From positions 1-44,967 of the forward strand of contig JAKAQL010000014.1 of NCBI GenBank assembly GCA_021822605.1: 44,967 bases of DNA, given 5' to 3'. Under the pieces are notes generated by a model. The model searched no databases. It was not told the origin of the DNA and saw nothing but the letters and a program-made list of their open reading frames with translations. Source of the stretch: Actinomycetes bacterium (GTDB lineage Bacteria; Actinomycetota; Acidimicrobiia; Acidimicrobiales; Acidimicrobiaceae). Made by a program: the position numbers and the translations under genes. Position 1 is the first letter of the stretch. The number at the start of each line of letters is the position of its first letter. Positions 25,932-34,659 of the stretch are shown piece after piece.

Positions 25932-27442
25932 TGCTGACCGTTCCTCGGCGCATGCTTGCTCTCAACCTCACCGGGCTCTCGGCGTTAGCGCTTGCTATCA
26001 CACCAAGTGATTGCGCTGCGGTGCTAGATCGGGGTCGAGTTGTGGAGGCGGCGCAAGCAGCCAAGCTGCATGGTGTTGTGACCGGAATGCGTTCATCGGA
26101 GGCGATGGCGCGGTGTCCGATGCTGGAGATGCGAGAACGTGATGTACATCGAGAGCAACAGTGGCTTGCGCGATTGCTGCGGATGTTCGACGCTATCTCC
26201 CCTCATTTTCGTCGGTATCAGCACTCCTTGGTGGCTCCACTGGGCTCGATGATTCGATACTTTGGGTCCGAAGCAAGGGTATTCGAGGCCGTCGAGTCGG
26301 TAGGTGCATCGCTGGTCCAGACCTATCCACAGATGGGTGTAACGCTTGGGGCTGCTGACTCCGTCTTTGTCGCTTTGCTGGCAGGACGGCTGGGACTCCG
26401 CATAGCCCCCGGTGACTCTGTGGCGTTTGTGGGTGAGCGTGGAGTCGCTGAGCTTCTTCCGATGTCAGTGGCGACACTGTTGCGTGAGGTTGGGATGGAG
26501 CGAGTCGCTGATTTTCAACAACTCGATGCCGCTATCGTGGCTGCACGTTTCGGTGGTACAGGGCTGTGCTGGCACCGCCTCTGCCGTCTCGAAGCCGATC
26601 TTGCTGTAGTAGATGATGATTCATCCGAGATCGTTATGTGTACAACTGCTGTATTCGATGGTGACACCATTGAACGAATCTCATTCCGCCTGATGCAACC
26701 GCTCGATGCGCTCGTCCAGACCGCAGGACAGAGTGGCCTCGTGTTGGTGAAGGCGAACATGGTCCTCGTGACGAAGACGGGTGAACTCACCAAGGTGGTG
26801 GAGGTGCTTGATGGAGCGAGCGCCACCGAATTGATTGCTCGACTCCGGTGGTTTGAGCAGGCGACACGACCGCGCCGTGACCCGTTGGTTGAGGTACGCA
26901 TCGAACCATTAGGGTGGTCCCCATTGCGTCGACGGCAGTTGACACTCGACCGTCAGGAACTCAAAGAGTCGGCGATTCTCGCAACATTGACTCGATTGGC
27001 GACCCTCTATGGCGATGATCGAGTACGAATACCTGTTCTACAGGGAGGTCGGTCCCTGGTTGAGCAGGGTGTTTGGGTTCCCTGGAGTGGCCGATGGCCA
27101 TCCCCGAGTTCCTCAGATGGTGGCGGAGCCCCTTGGCCAGGTCGTCTGCGCGGTGCCGTCCCGAGCCTGGTCTATCAGCACCCTCACGAGATAGGTCTTT
27201 TTGATACTGCCGGCACTCCAGTTGGTGTCTACGGGGACGGAGTCCTTCTCCCTCAACCTGCAGTGCTCGTCCTTGGTCGCGAACGGCTGGTGATTTCGGC
27301 TTTTTATGGCCCTTGGGTCGTCGTCGAGCGATGGTGGGAGCGTCGTCGGCGGTATGTGCGGCTCATGGTGGTCACTCCCAAAGGAGTCAGTCTCGTGATT
27401 CGAGAGGCACAACGTTGGTGGCTCGAGGGGGAGTTCGCCTGA
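25928..27442 (+). CDS. imuB: ImuB, catalytically inactive Y-family polymerase-like mutasome hub
   Basis: About 504 aa. The N-terminal part matches the Y-family palm/fingers in layout (MLALNLTGLSALALAITPS, GVVTGMRSSEAMARCP), but the metal-binding acidic residues of active Y polymerases (DxD, SxDE) are missing, as in other ImuB proteins. A QLTLD motif near residue 337 (RRRQLTLDRQ) may be the beta-clamp binding site. The long C-terminal region (~residues 375-504) has Trp/Arg-rich strands. ImuB links DnaE2 and ImuA to the sliding clamp during error-prone bypass. The ATG at 25928 forms an ATGA overlap with imuA; an alternative ATG is at 25931. Confidence 0.85.
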   Translation: MMLTVPRRMLALNLTGLSALALAITPSDCAAVLDRGRVVEAAQAAKLHGVVTGMRSSEAMARCPMLEMRERDVHREQQWLARLLRMFDAISPHFRRYQHSLVAPLGSMIRYFGSEARVFEAVESVGASLVQTYPQMGVTLGAADSVFVALLAGRLGLRIAPGDSVAFVGERGVAELLPMSVATLLREVGMERVADFQQLDAAIVAARFGGTGLCWHRLCRLEADLAVVDDDSSEIVMCTTAVFDGDTIERISFRLMQPLDALVQTAGQSGLVLVKANMVLVTKTGELTKVVEVLDGASATELIARLRWFEQATRPRRDPLVEVRIEPLGWSPLRRRQLTLDRQELKESAILATLTRLATLYGDDRVRIPVLQGGRSLVEQGVWVPWSGRWPSPSSSDGGGAPWPGRLRGAVPSLVYQHPHEIGLFDTAGTPVGVYGDGVLLPQPAVLVLGRERLVISAFYGPWVVVERWWERRRRYVRLMVVTPKGVSLVIREAQRWWLEGEFA

Positions 27443-27444
27443 GG

Positions 27445-30400
27445 ATGCCCCGTGATCGACAGGTGGAACGACTGATGTGGCGAGTACAAGATGCCGATGG
27501 TACGCGACCGGGATATGCGATGCCCGACTCCTCGGCGTCGGGCTATGCGGAACTCCACGCGCATAGCTACTTTAGCTTTCTCGACGGTGTCGTCTCGCCC
27601 GAGGATCTCGTTGCCGCGGCAAGTCGTGCAGGTCTCGCAGGGATTGCGCTTACCGATCATAACGGCCTCTACGGCGTTCCTCGTTTTTTGGCAGCTGCTC
27701 ACTCTGCTGGGATTCAGCCCATTATCGGAGCTGAGTTAACCCTTGGTAGTGCAGAGATGCGTACCGGGATGTTTGATCCACAGGGAGAGCATCTCGTCGT
27801 CCTCGCGGCCTCGATCGAGGGTTATCAAGCACTCTCTCGAACGATTGCTCAAGGACATCTTCGTGGAGGATCGAAGGGTGTCTTTTCGTTGTCCCTTGAT
27901 CAGCTGGCCGCCAATCAGCCAAAGGATGGCTGGGTTGTGTTGACTGGATGTCGGAAGGGGCCACTCTCGCGTGCTCTCATAGAGCAAGGGCCGCAAGCGG
28001 CTCGGCGTCGGTTGAATGAGTTGGAGGAGCGTTTTGGCCATGACTCGTTGGTGATTGAAATCCACGATCATGGGGATCCACTGGATACCATCCGAGCGGA
28101 TTTCTTGGCTGAACTCGCGAGCGAACGGATACTGCCGCTTGTTGGTACGCAAAATGTACACGCTCTCGATCATCGTGGCCAGCTCATAGCCACCGTGGCA
28201 GCTGCGATTAGGTCGAACTCCAAACTCGCTGAACTCGACGGATACTTGCCGAGCGCGGGGGTGCCGCGATTGCGCACGCCCAAGGAACAGCGACAACATT
28301 TTGGACGGTATCCGGGTGTCGTGGACCAGACGTTGGAGGTGATGGAGCGCTGTCGTTTCCCGTTGCACCTGATCGCTCCAGGTCTGCCTCGTTCGCTTGC
28401 TCCCGCGGGCGAGACAGATAGCTCATGGCTGCGTAACCTCACCTTTGAACGAGCACCACAGCGTTACGGAGCTGTGGATGCCGAGCGGGTCCCAGGGGCA
28501 TATCGCCAACTCGCCTACGAACTCGATATCATCGAGACGTTGGGTTTCGCTGGCTACTTTCTCGTGGTGACTGATCTAGTCGGGTTTTGTCGAAGAGAGG
28601 GAATCTACTGTCAGGGACGGGGATCGGCAGCGAACTCTGCCGTCTGCTATGCCCTTGGGATTACCAACGCTGACCCGGTTGCTCTTGGCCTACTCTTTGA
28701 ACGTTTCCTCTCTCCTGAGCGTGATGGGCCTCCCGATATCGATATCGATATCGAGAGTGGGCGACGAGAGGAGGTGCTTCAGTATGTCTTTCACCGTTAT
28801 GGCAGAGAACATGCCGCCCAGGTCGCCAGTCTGATCACCTATCGGGCGCGTTCAGTGCTTCGGGATACCGCACGCGTCTATGGTGTTTCTAGTACACAGA
28901 TCGACCGGTGGTCGCGTCAGATCGAGCGGCGAGGTTCATTGCGTGCCTCGCTTGCGGCATGTGATCATCACGGACGTCCACTGCTCGAAGTTCCCACGGA
29001 TATCGCCGAGGTCGCGCTCGGTCTTGAAAACGCCCCCCGTCATCTCGGCCTTCATGTGGGAGGAATGGTGATATGTGATCGACCGATTGTAGAAGTGTGT
29101 CCGGTGGAGTGGGCGCGAAAGGTAAACCGAAGTGTTCTGCAGTGGGACAAGGATGACTGTGCGCAGATGGGGCTCGTCAAGTTCGACCTCCTTGGTCTAG
29201 GGATGTTGGGTGCGATTCATGAGATGGTCGATCTTGTGAAGGAGGCCTGGGGAGTCACCATCGATATCGCACTCTTACCCCAGGAGGAACAGGTCTATGA
29301 GATGTTGCAGCACGCTGACTCGATCGGCCTTTTCCAGGTGGAGTCGCGGGCACAGATGGCAACATTACCACGGTTGAGGCCGACCTGTTTCTATGATCTT
29401 GTCGTTGAGGTCGCACTCATTCGCCCGGGCCCAATCCAGGGTGGATCGGTCCATCCTTACCTTCGACGTCGGAGTGGAGAGGAAGCGGTCACGTATCCTC
29501 ATCCCCTCCTTGAACGCTCACTCGCCAAGACCCTTGGGGTACCCCTCTTTCAAGAGCAGCTCATGCAGATGGCGATGGATGTCGCCGGGTTCTCACCAGC
29601 ACAGGCTGATGAGCTACGACAAGCGATGAGTTCTCGCCGATCAGCGGATCGCATGGAGCGACTCAAGAGACGTCTTTTCGCCGGCATGGAGGCGAACGGG
29701 GTCGATGACCGCGCGAAGGAGGAGATCTACCAGAAGCTCTCTGCCTTTGCGAACTTTGGATTCCCAGAGAGCCATGCTGCCTCCTTTGCCTACCTTGTCT
29801 ATGTCAGCGCGTGGTTTAAGCTTCATTACCCAGCAGCGTTTTATGCAGGTATTCTGCGTTCTCAGCCGATGGGGTTCTGGTCACCCCAGACACTTCTGCG
29901 CGATGCTGTCCGCCATGGGGTTGGTATTATGCCGCCTGATATCAACCGTGGGTCGGCGCTCACCACCTTGGAGTCCCACGGTGATGAGGTCCGTCTACGG
30001 GTGGGACTCAACACCATACGTGGCATCGGGGACGAGAAGGCTCATGCCATCATTGGGGCTGGTCCCTACCGCTCCTGGCGAGCGCTTCTCGACTGCGTTC
30101 CACTCAACGAGCCTCAGATGATCAATCTTGCGAAGGCAGGAGCATTCGACAGTTTTGGTGAGCATCGTCGTTCGGTGATCTGGCAGAGCGGAGAGCTCGT
30201 GCGGGATCGTGGAGGCATCCTGGGCATCGTGGGTATGGGCGCACAGCCCACCTTCCCGCCACTCAACGAACAAGAACGACAACAGATGGAGTCGCATGCG
30301 CTGGGTTTTGTGACCGATGGGCACCCACTGGAGTTGCTTCGTGCGTCATTGGAGGGGTCTGGTGTCGTACGCTCTGATCGACTGGGGGAATTGGGTGATG

Positions 30401-30672
30401 GGTCCAAGGTGATGGTGGCGGGCATCGTGACTCATCGACAGCGTCCAGGTACGGCGAAAGGTGTCGTTTTCCTCAACCTTGAGGATGAAGCTGGATTGAT
30501 GAATGTTCTTCTCCGCCCTGGAGTTTGGGTGCGTTTTCGCGAGGCAGCCCTTTCATCGGCTGTGTTGGTGACGGGGAGGCTGCAGTGCAGCGGGGAGGTG
30601 AGGTCGGTGATCGCCTCCAGGTTGGTGCCTCTTGATGATGCCCCTGTGTTTCATGCACGTAACTTTCAATAG
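27445..30672 (+). CDS. dnaE2: Error-prone DNA polymerase III alpha subunit DnaE2 (ImuC)
   Basis: About 1075 aa, the usual DnaE2 length. The PHP domain begins YAELHAHSYFSFLDG. The polymerase acidic motif PDIDIDIESGRREEV sits near residue 430, preceded by GRGSAANSAVCYALGI, and followed by HLGLHVGG, the VALIRPGPIQGG block, FANFGFPESHAASFAYLVY and a C-terminal OB-fold (VMVAGIVTHRQRPGTAKGVVFL, ~residue 988). DnaE2 carries out mutagenic translesion synthesis with ImuA and ImuB. ATG 27445 lies 2 nt after the imuB stop, inside GCCTGAGGATG; an upstream in-frame start at 27313 would lie within imuB. The genes form one operon. Confidence 0.95.
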   Translation: MPRDRQVERLMWRVQDADGTRPGYAMPDSSASGYAELHAHSYFSFLDGVVSPEDLVAAASRAGLAGIALTDHNGLYGVPRFLAAAHSAGIQPIIGAELTLGSAEMRTGMFDPQGEHLVVLAASIEGYQALSRTIAQGHLRGGSKGVFSLSLDQLAANQPKDGWVVLTGCRKGPLSRALIEQGPQAARRRLNELEERFGHDSLVIEIHDHGDPLDTIRADFLAELASERILPLVGTQNVHALDHRGQLIATVAAAIRSNSKLAELDGYLPSAGVPRLRTPKEQRQHFGRYPGVVDQTLEVMERCRFPLHLIAPGLPRSLAPAGETDSSWLRNLTFERAPQRYGAVDAERVPGAYRQLAYELDIIETLGFAGYFLVVTDLVGFCRREGIYCQGRGSAANSAVCYALGITNADPVALGLLFERFLSPERDGPPDIDIDIESGRREEVLQYVFHRYGREHAAQVASLITYRARSVLRDTARVYGVSSTQIDRWSRQIERRGSLRASLAACDHHGRPLLEVPTDIAEVALGLENAPRHLGLHVGGMVICDRPIVEVCPVEWARKVNRSVLQWDKDDCAQMGLVKFDLLGLGMLGAIHEMVDLVKEAWGVTIDIALLPQEEQVYEMLQHADSIGLFQVESRAQMATLPRLRPTCFYDLVVEVALIRPGPIQGGSVHPYLRRRSGEEAVTYPHPLLERSLAKTLGVPLFQEQLMQMAMDVAGFSPAQADELRQAMSSRRSADRMERLKRRLFAGMEANGVDDRAKEEIYQKLSAFANFGFPESHAASFAYLVYVSAWFKLHYPAAFYAGILRSQPMGFWSPQTLLRDAVRHGVGIMPPDINRGSALTTLESHGDEVRLRVGLNTIRGIGDEKAHAIIGAGPYRSWRALLDCVPLNEPQMINLAKAGAFDSFGEHRRSVIWQSGELVRDRGGILGIVGMGAQPTFPPLNEQERQQMESHALGFVTDGHPLELLRASLEGSGVVRSDRLGELGDGSKVMVAGIVTHRQRPGTAKGVVFLNLEDEAGLMNVLLRPGVWVRFREAALSSAVLVTGRLQCSGEVRSVIASRLVPLDDAPVFHARNFQ

Positions 30673-30753
30673 GGGCAGTTTCGACAAGGATGGCGGCTCG
30701 GGCCATTATCACTACCTTAAGTCAGGGAGAACCAAGTGACGATGGAGACGTGC

Positions 30754-30759
30754 TAGGGT
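30754..30759 (+). promoter_or_regulatory. Candidate -10 element (TAGGGT) for the lipoprotein gene
   Basis: TAGGGT is followed by 8 nt and the ATG at 30768. It could serve as -10 for a near-leaderless transcript, or as a weak ribosome site. Confidence 0.3.
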
Positions 30760-30767
30760 AGTGGCCG

Positions 30768-31946
30768 ATGCGGTACCGGACGATCAGCATGTCAATAGTG
30801 GTCGCGTTGAGTGGTCTCGCACTTGCGAGCTGTGGGAGTCGGACGACGAGCCTGACGACGCCGCTTGCGTCAGCCCCAGGTGTCACCTCCTCTAGTGTTC
30901 TTTTCGCGAGCGAGGTAGATACCGACGGAGCTAATGGTCAGTACGCCTCAGATGAGGTGGCTGGTATCCGCGCAGTCCTGCGACTCTTTGACGAACACCA
31001 CGGTATTTTTGGTCGCCAACTGAGCGTCGTGGTGAAGGATAATGCCGGACAGACCGGGATCGCTACCGAGGAGACACAGTATCTGAGTGCGACGGTTGGT
31101 GCTTTTGCCCTGATTGGCGATAGTCCGTCCTCCGTGCTGGATGCCATCTCGACCCAAGCCTCGAGTTCGGGCATCCTTCAGCTTTATCCGATTGGGCAGG
31201 CAACAGGTGCTAATACCGTCAACACCCTCCCCTCGATCGCTACCTCGGCTACTAATCTTGGGAGACTCCTAAGCTACCTCGATTTAGCCAACGGCACCAT
31301 CGCCGTCCTCTCGCAAGCCACTATTCCAACGATCGCTACCGATCTCGGCGTTCAGTCGATGCCTGAAGAGCTCACCTACACTGCGAGTGGGCAGTTGCAA
31401 GGGGTGACACAGTTGACCACGAAGGTGCCGGATCTGGTGGTCAGTTTCGCTCCGGCATCCGTCACGAGCAGACTTCTTGCAGAGCTGGCTAGTTTGAACG
31501 AGGCGCCGACAGTGATCGCAGTCGAGGATTCTACCTCGCGTCAACAGCTGCGTGCGGAGTCACCGACGTTTCATGGAGACGTCCTACGTCTTGGGACATG
31601 GGTACCTCGAGGCGCGCTTGATGCAGCGTGGGGCACATATTTGAACACCGTCGATCGCCTCCTCAGCCCAAAGATCGTCCTCAATACCGCAACGCTCAAC
31701 GGCATCTACAGCGCGACTATGTCGGTAGAGCTTCTCCGCTCGGTTGGGCTCAACCCAACTCGCCGCGCCATTTTAACGAATCTGGCCCAACATCGCTTCA
31801 CTCCGGCAATACCGGCCCTAGGCCCTTGGAGTGCAACGATGGGATTTCAAGGAGAGGTGCTGACCGGCACCATCCATCCCCTGTATGTCAATGGCGCACA
31901 GGTGACGCTTGCACCGCCCAGCCTTTCGCTACCTCCCAAGTTGTAA
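30768..31946 (+). CDS. Substrate-binding lipoprotein, Leu/Ile/Val-type (type 1 PBP fold)
   Basis: 392 aa. The N-terminal signal MRYRTISMSIVVALSGLALASC ends in a lipobox (LASC), so the mature protein should be lipid-anchored outside the membrane. The body follows the Peripla_BP_6 fold (VLFASEVDTDGANGQYASDEVAGI, then FGRQLSVVVKDNAGQTG, AFALIGDSPSSVLDA). Such proteins bind amino acids, amides or aromatic acids for ABC import or sensing. No permease or ATPase gene is adjacent, so it is an orphan here. The downstream acyl-CoA dehydrogenase (75 nt away) is the only possible functional hint. Confidence 0.8.
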   Translation: MRYRTISMSIVVALSGLALASCGSRTTSLTTPLASAPGVTSSSVLFASEVDTDGANGQYASDEVAGIRAVLRLFDEHHGIFGRQLSVVVKDNAGQTGIATEETQYLSATVGAFALIGDSPSSVLDAISTQASSSGILQLYPIGQATGANTVNTLPSIATSATNLGRLLSYLDLANGTIAVLSQATIPTIATDLGVQSMPEELTYTASGQLQGVTQLTTKVPDLVVSFAPASVTSRLLAELASLNEAPTVIAVEDSTSRQQLRAESPTFHGDVLRLGTWVPRGALDAAWGTYLNTVDRLLSPKIVLNTATLNGIYSATMSVELLRSVGLNPTRRAILTNLAQHRFTPAIPALGPWSATMGFQGEVLTGTIHPLYVNGAQVTLAPPSLSLPPKL

Positions 31947-32021
31947 CCTGCCTTCGTCTGACCAAGTGAGCCCTTGTTCGCGGTGGTAGAGTCGGTGCAG
32001 GTGCAAGAGAAGGAGACGGTG

Positions 32022-33320
32022 ATGGCATGGGACTTTGCTACTGATCCAGCATTTGAAGAGCAGCTGGTTTGGATCGAGGAGTTGGTCAGGAACGAGATCT
32101 TTCCTCTTGAGACACTGGACCTTGATACTCCGAAGCTGAAGGAGATCATCAAGCCCCTGCAAGTTATGGTCAAGGAACGGGGACTCTTCGCTGCCCATCT
32201 TCCTCCAAGCCTTGGTGGTCAAGGTTTTGGCCAGGTAAAACTTGGACTGATGAATGAGATTCTGGGAATGTCACCACTTGCGCCACTCGTTTTTGGCAAC
32301 AATGCTCCCGACTCGGGGAATGCTGAGCTTCTCGCTCTTGGTATTGAGGCAAACGGTGCCGAGTTCCAACGCGAGTGCTACCTTGACCCCCTGTTACGAG
32401 GTGAACTCTCCAGTGGATTTTCTATGACTGAGCCTGACGCAGGTGCTGATCCGACGCGCATCACCGCGACGGCATCGAAGGATGGTGATGAGTGGGTGAT
32501 CAACGGGCATAAGTGGTACACCACGAATGGATCCGTGGCAGACTTTCTCATTGTGATGGTCCGGACGATCCCTGACGTGCCTGCACGTCAGGGAATGTCA
32601 ATGTTGCTCGTTCCAAAGGAGACGCCTGGGGTGCGCGTCGTGAGGGATATCCCCACCATGGAGGATCCCGTCGTACGGGCAGGATCATACGGAAATCACG
32701 CGGAGATCATCTACGAGGATGTGCGCGTGCCGCTTGATCATCTTATTGGACATGAAGGGATGGGTTTCGCGCTCGCCCAGAGCCGACTGGGTCCTGGTCG
32801 AATTCACCACTGCATGCGCTGGCTTGGCCAGTCGCGCCGCGCTTTTGCGATGATGTGTGAGCGAGCGGTTTCGCGAGAGGTCTTTGGTGAGCCGCTCGCC
32901 GCCAAGCAGACGGTGCAGAACTGGATCGCTGATTCGGCAGCTGAGATGTCAGCTGCTCGCTTAATGACCCTGCAGGCGGCGTGGTTGATCGACTTGAAAG
33001 GACAGAAGGCGGCTCGCAAAGAGATCTCGATGATCAAGTATTTTGGCGCCCAGGTGCTCTACAATGTGATCGATCGCGCGATTCAGGTCCACGGCGGTCT
33101 GGGGTTCTCCTCTGACCTCCCGTTGGAGCAGATGTATCGAGCAGCCCGGGCGGCCCGGATCTATGACGGGCCCGATGAGGTCCATCGCATGACGGTTGCT
33201 CGCCAAATACTGCATGACTATGAGGCAGTTCCAGAGCCCACTGAGTTGATAGCGACACGACGCGAGGCTGCCAAGAAGCACTTCGCAGCCCAGCTTGAGT
33301 TACTGTCCATTGATCGTTGA
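32022..33320 (+). CDS. Acyl-CoA dehydrogenase
   Basis: About 432 aa. ACAD landmarks: the N-terminal helical domain, FSMTEPDAGADPTRI (FAD/substrate loop), ATASKDGDEWVINGHKWYTTNG, and the C-terminal helical domain with QVHGGLGFSSDLPLEQMYR and the closing motif YDGPDEVHRMTVARQIL. The GPDEVHR ending is typical of the ACAD10/11-like branch. It oxidises an acyl-CoA to the enoyl-CoA and hands electrons to ETF. ATG 32022 has AGAAGGAGA upstream at correct spacing; a longer frame from 31974 is not needed. The fused ETF at the start of the window is a plausible electron acceptor. Confidence 0.93.
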   Translation: MAWDFATDPAFEEQLVWIEELVRNEIFPLETLDLDTPKLKEIIKPLQVMVKERGLFAAHLPPSLGGQGFGQVKLGLMNEILGMSPLAPLVFGNNAPDSGNAELLALGIEANGAEFQRECYLDPLLRGELSSGFSMTEPDAGADPTRITATASKDGDEWVINGHKWYTTNGSVADFLIVMVRTIPDVPARQGMSMLLVPKETPGVRVVRDIPTMEDPVVRAGSYGNHAEIIYEDVRVPLDHLIGHEGMGFALAQSRLGPGRIHHCMRWLGQSRRAFAMMCERAVSREVFGEPLAAKQTVQNWIADSAAEMSAARLMTLQAAWLIDLKGQKAARKEISMIKYFGAQVLYNVIDRAIQVHGGLGFSSDLPLEQMYRAARAARIYDGPDEVHRMTVARQILHDYEAVPEPTELIATRREAAKKHFAAQLELLSIDR

Positions 33321-33407
33321 GCACACCGGACGGTCACGCTCGGTCCCGTCTCCCACCTCGGGCAGTTAGCCTATGAGGAAACAAGATGTGAGATCGATGG
33401 AGGAGAC

Positions 33408-34256
33408 GTGTCGAGAGATCCGCGAACGATTGTGAGTCTGCATGCTCACCCAGATGACGAGGCATCGAAGGGTGCCGCCACGATAGCAAAATACGCCCAG
33501 GATGGAGTTCGCGCCGTGCTGATCACCGCCACCGGTGGCGAGGAGGGTGAGTTCTTAAATCCTGCCTTCAAAGGGCGGGATCCCAAAGAGCTGCCGGAGC
33601 TGCGAATGAAGGAGCTCGCACGTTCAGCTGAGATCATCGGCTATCAGGAGGTCGAACTACTCGGGTTTCGGGACTCAGGCATGCCTGGCAGTGAAGCAAA
33701 CAACCACGAAAACTGCTTTGGTGCGGTCTCGCTCGAGGCGGCAGTGCGTCCCGTGGTTGCGATACTCCGACGTGAGCGTCCCCAGGTGATGATCAGCTAT
33801 GGAGAACGACAGGATGGGTATCCACATCCGGACCACCTGCGTGTCTATGAGGTGGCGAAGGTCGCACGTGATTGGGCGGGTGACCCCGACTTCGCTCCTG
33901 AACTTGGACCAGCTCACCGGGTCGCAAAGTGGTACTGGTCGCTTTGGGTGCGCACTCGTTTCGAGGCGTTGGGCAAGGCCATCGCCGCTAAGGGGATCGA
34001 GCTTCCATTTCGTATGGCGGAACGTGCTGGCGACGATGATCTCGTGACCACTCGTATCGACGTGAGAGAGACTATCGGCGTGGGTCGTGCGGCCTTGCTT
34101 GCTCATGAGACACAGGTCGATCCGAATTCACCGTTCTGGTTCGCGCTCACGCCAGAGGAACTCGCTGATGTCTATCCGTACGAGGAGTATCACCTGGTTG
34201 GCGCGCATGAGGGTTACCTGGAAGATGATCTCTTCGCGGGGCTTGAGGGAGACTGA
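33408..34256 (+). CDS. mca: Mycothiol S-conjugate amidase
   Basis: 282 aa. The Mca signature SLHAHPDDEASKGAATIA carries the zinc ligands H14 and D17, and a second site GYPHPDHLRVY supplies the remaining His. Other Mca blocks are ITATGGEEGEF, ELLGFRDSGM and the C-terminal PYEEYHLV. Mca cleaves mycothiol adducts to a mercapturic acid and GlcN-Ins, recycling the sugar moiety. Length and the E-A-S-K-G-A string favour Mca over the MshB deacetylase. The start GTG at 33408 follows GGAGGAGAC. The next gene begins 1 nt after its stop (TGAGATG), so the two are coupled. A TAGCCT element lies at 33367-33372. Confidence 0.92.
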   Translation: MSRDPRTIVSLHAHPDDEASKGAATIAKYAQDGVRAVLITATGGEEGEFLNPAFKGRDPKELPELRMKELARSAEIIGYQEVELLGFRDSGMPGSEANNHENCFGAVSLEAAVRPVVAILRRERPQVMISYGERQDGYPHPDHLRVYEVAKVARDWAGDPDFAPELGPAHRVAKWYWSLWVRTRFEALGKAIAAKGIELPFRMAERAGDDDLVTTRIDVRETIGVGRAALLAHETQVDPNSPFWFALTPEELADVYPYEEYHLVGAHEGYLEDDLFAGLEGD

Positions 34257-34257
34257 G

Positions 34258-34656
34258 ATGGCTTCTTGGCTTTCAGATGGCTGGATCGCAGATACACTCG
34301 AGCTTGGAGCGGTGATGCCCTACCAGTCAGGGGTATCAGCGACGCTCCAGTACTTTTTGACCGATGCACATGGCGCTGAGTACTCTTATTACTGGACGAT
34401 TGTCGATGGTCAGCTCGCTGCTGCTGGTCTCGGCGAGCACGCGTCTCCTGACGTGGAACTCTCCGTCTCACTCCAAGACGCCCGAAGCATGCAGACGGGC
34501 TTAACGGATGCAACGAGCGCGTTTATGGAGGGAAAGTTGCGTGTCGATGGAGATCTCGATCTATTGATGACGTTGCTCCCAATCACCGGATCGAAGGAGT
34601 ATCAGGAGCTAGAGCACGAGTTGGCTCGCCGCACGGACTTTGATCATATCGGCTAG
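34258..34656 (+). CDS. SCP2 sterol-binding-fold small protein
   Basis: 132 aa. Although an open frame extends upstream inside mca, the ATG at 34258 has GAGGGAGA before it and starts 1 nt after the mca stop. The sequence matches the SCP2-like fold: YWTIVDGQLAAAG, ASPDVELSVSLQDARSM, the helix FMEGKLRVDGDLDLLMTLLPI. Such proteins bind lipids, CoA esters or hydrophobic ligands. Its place between mca and an IMPase is unusual and may point to a hydrophobic conjugate as partner. No catalytic residues are evident. Confidence 0.75.
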   Translation: MASWLSDGWIADTLELGAVMPYQSGVSATLQYFLTDAHGAEYSYYWTIVDGQLAAAGLGEHASPDVELSVSLQDARSMQTGLTDATSAFMEGKLRVDGDLDLLMTLLPITGSKEYQELEHELARRTDFDHIG

Positions 34657-34659
34657 AAG

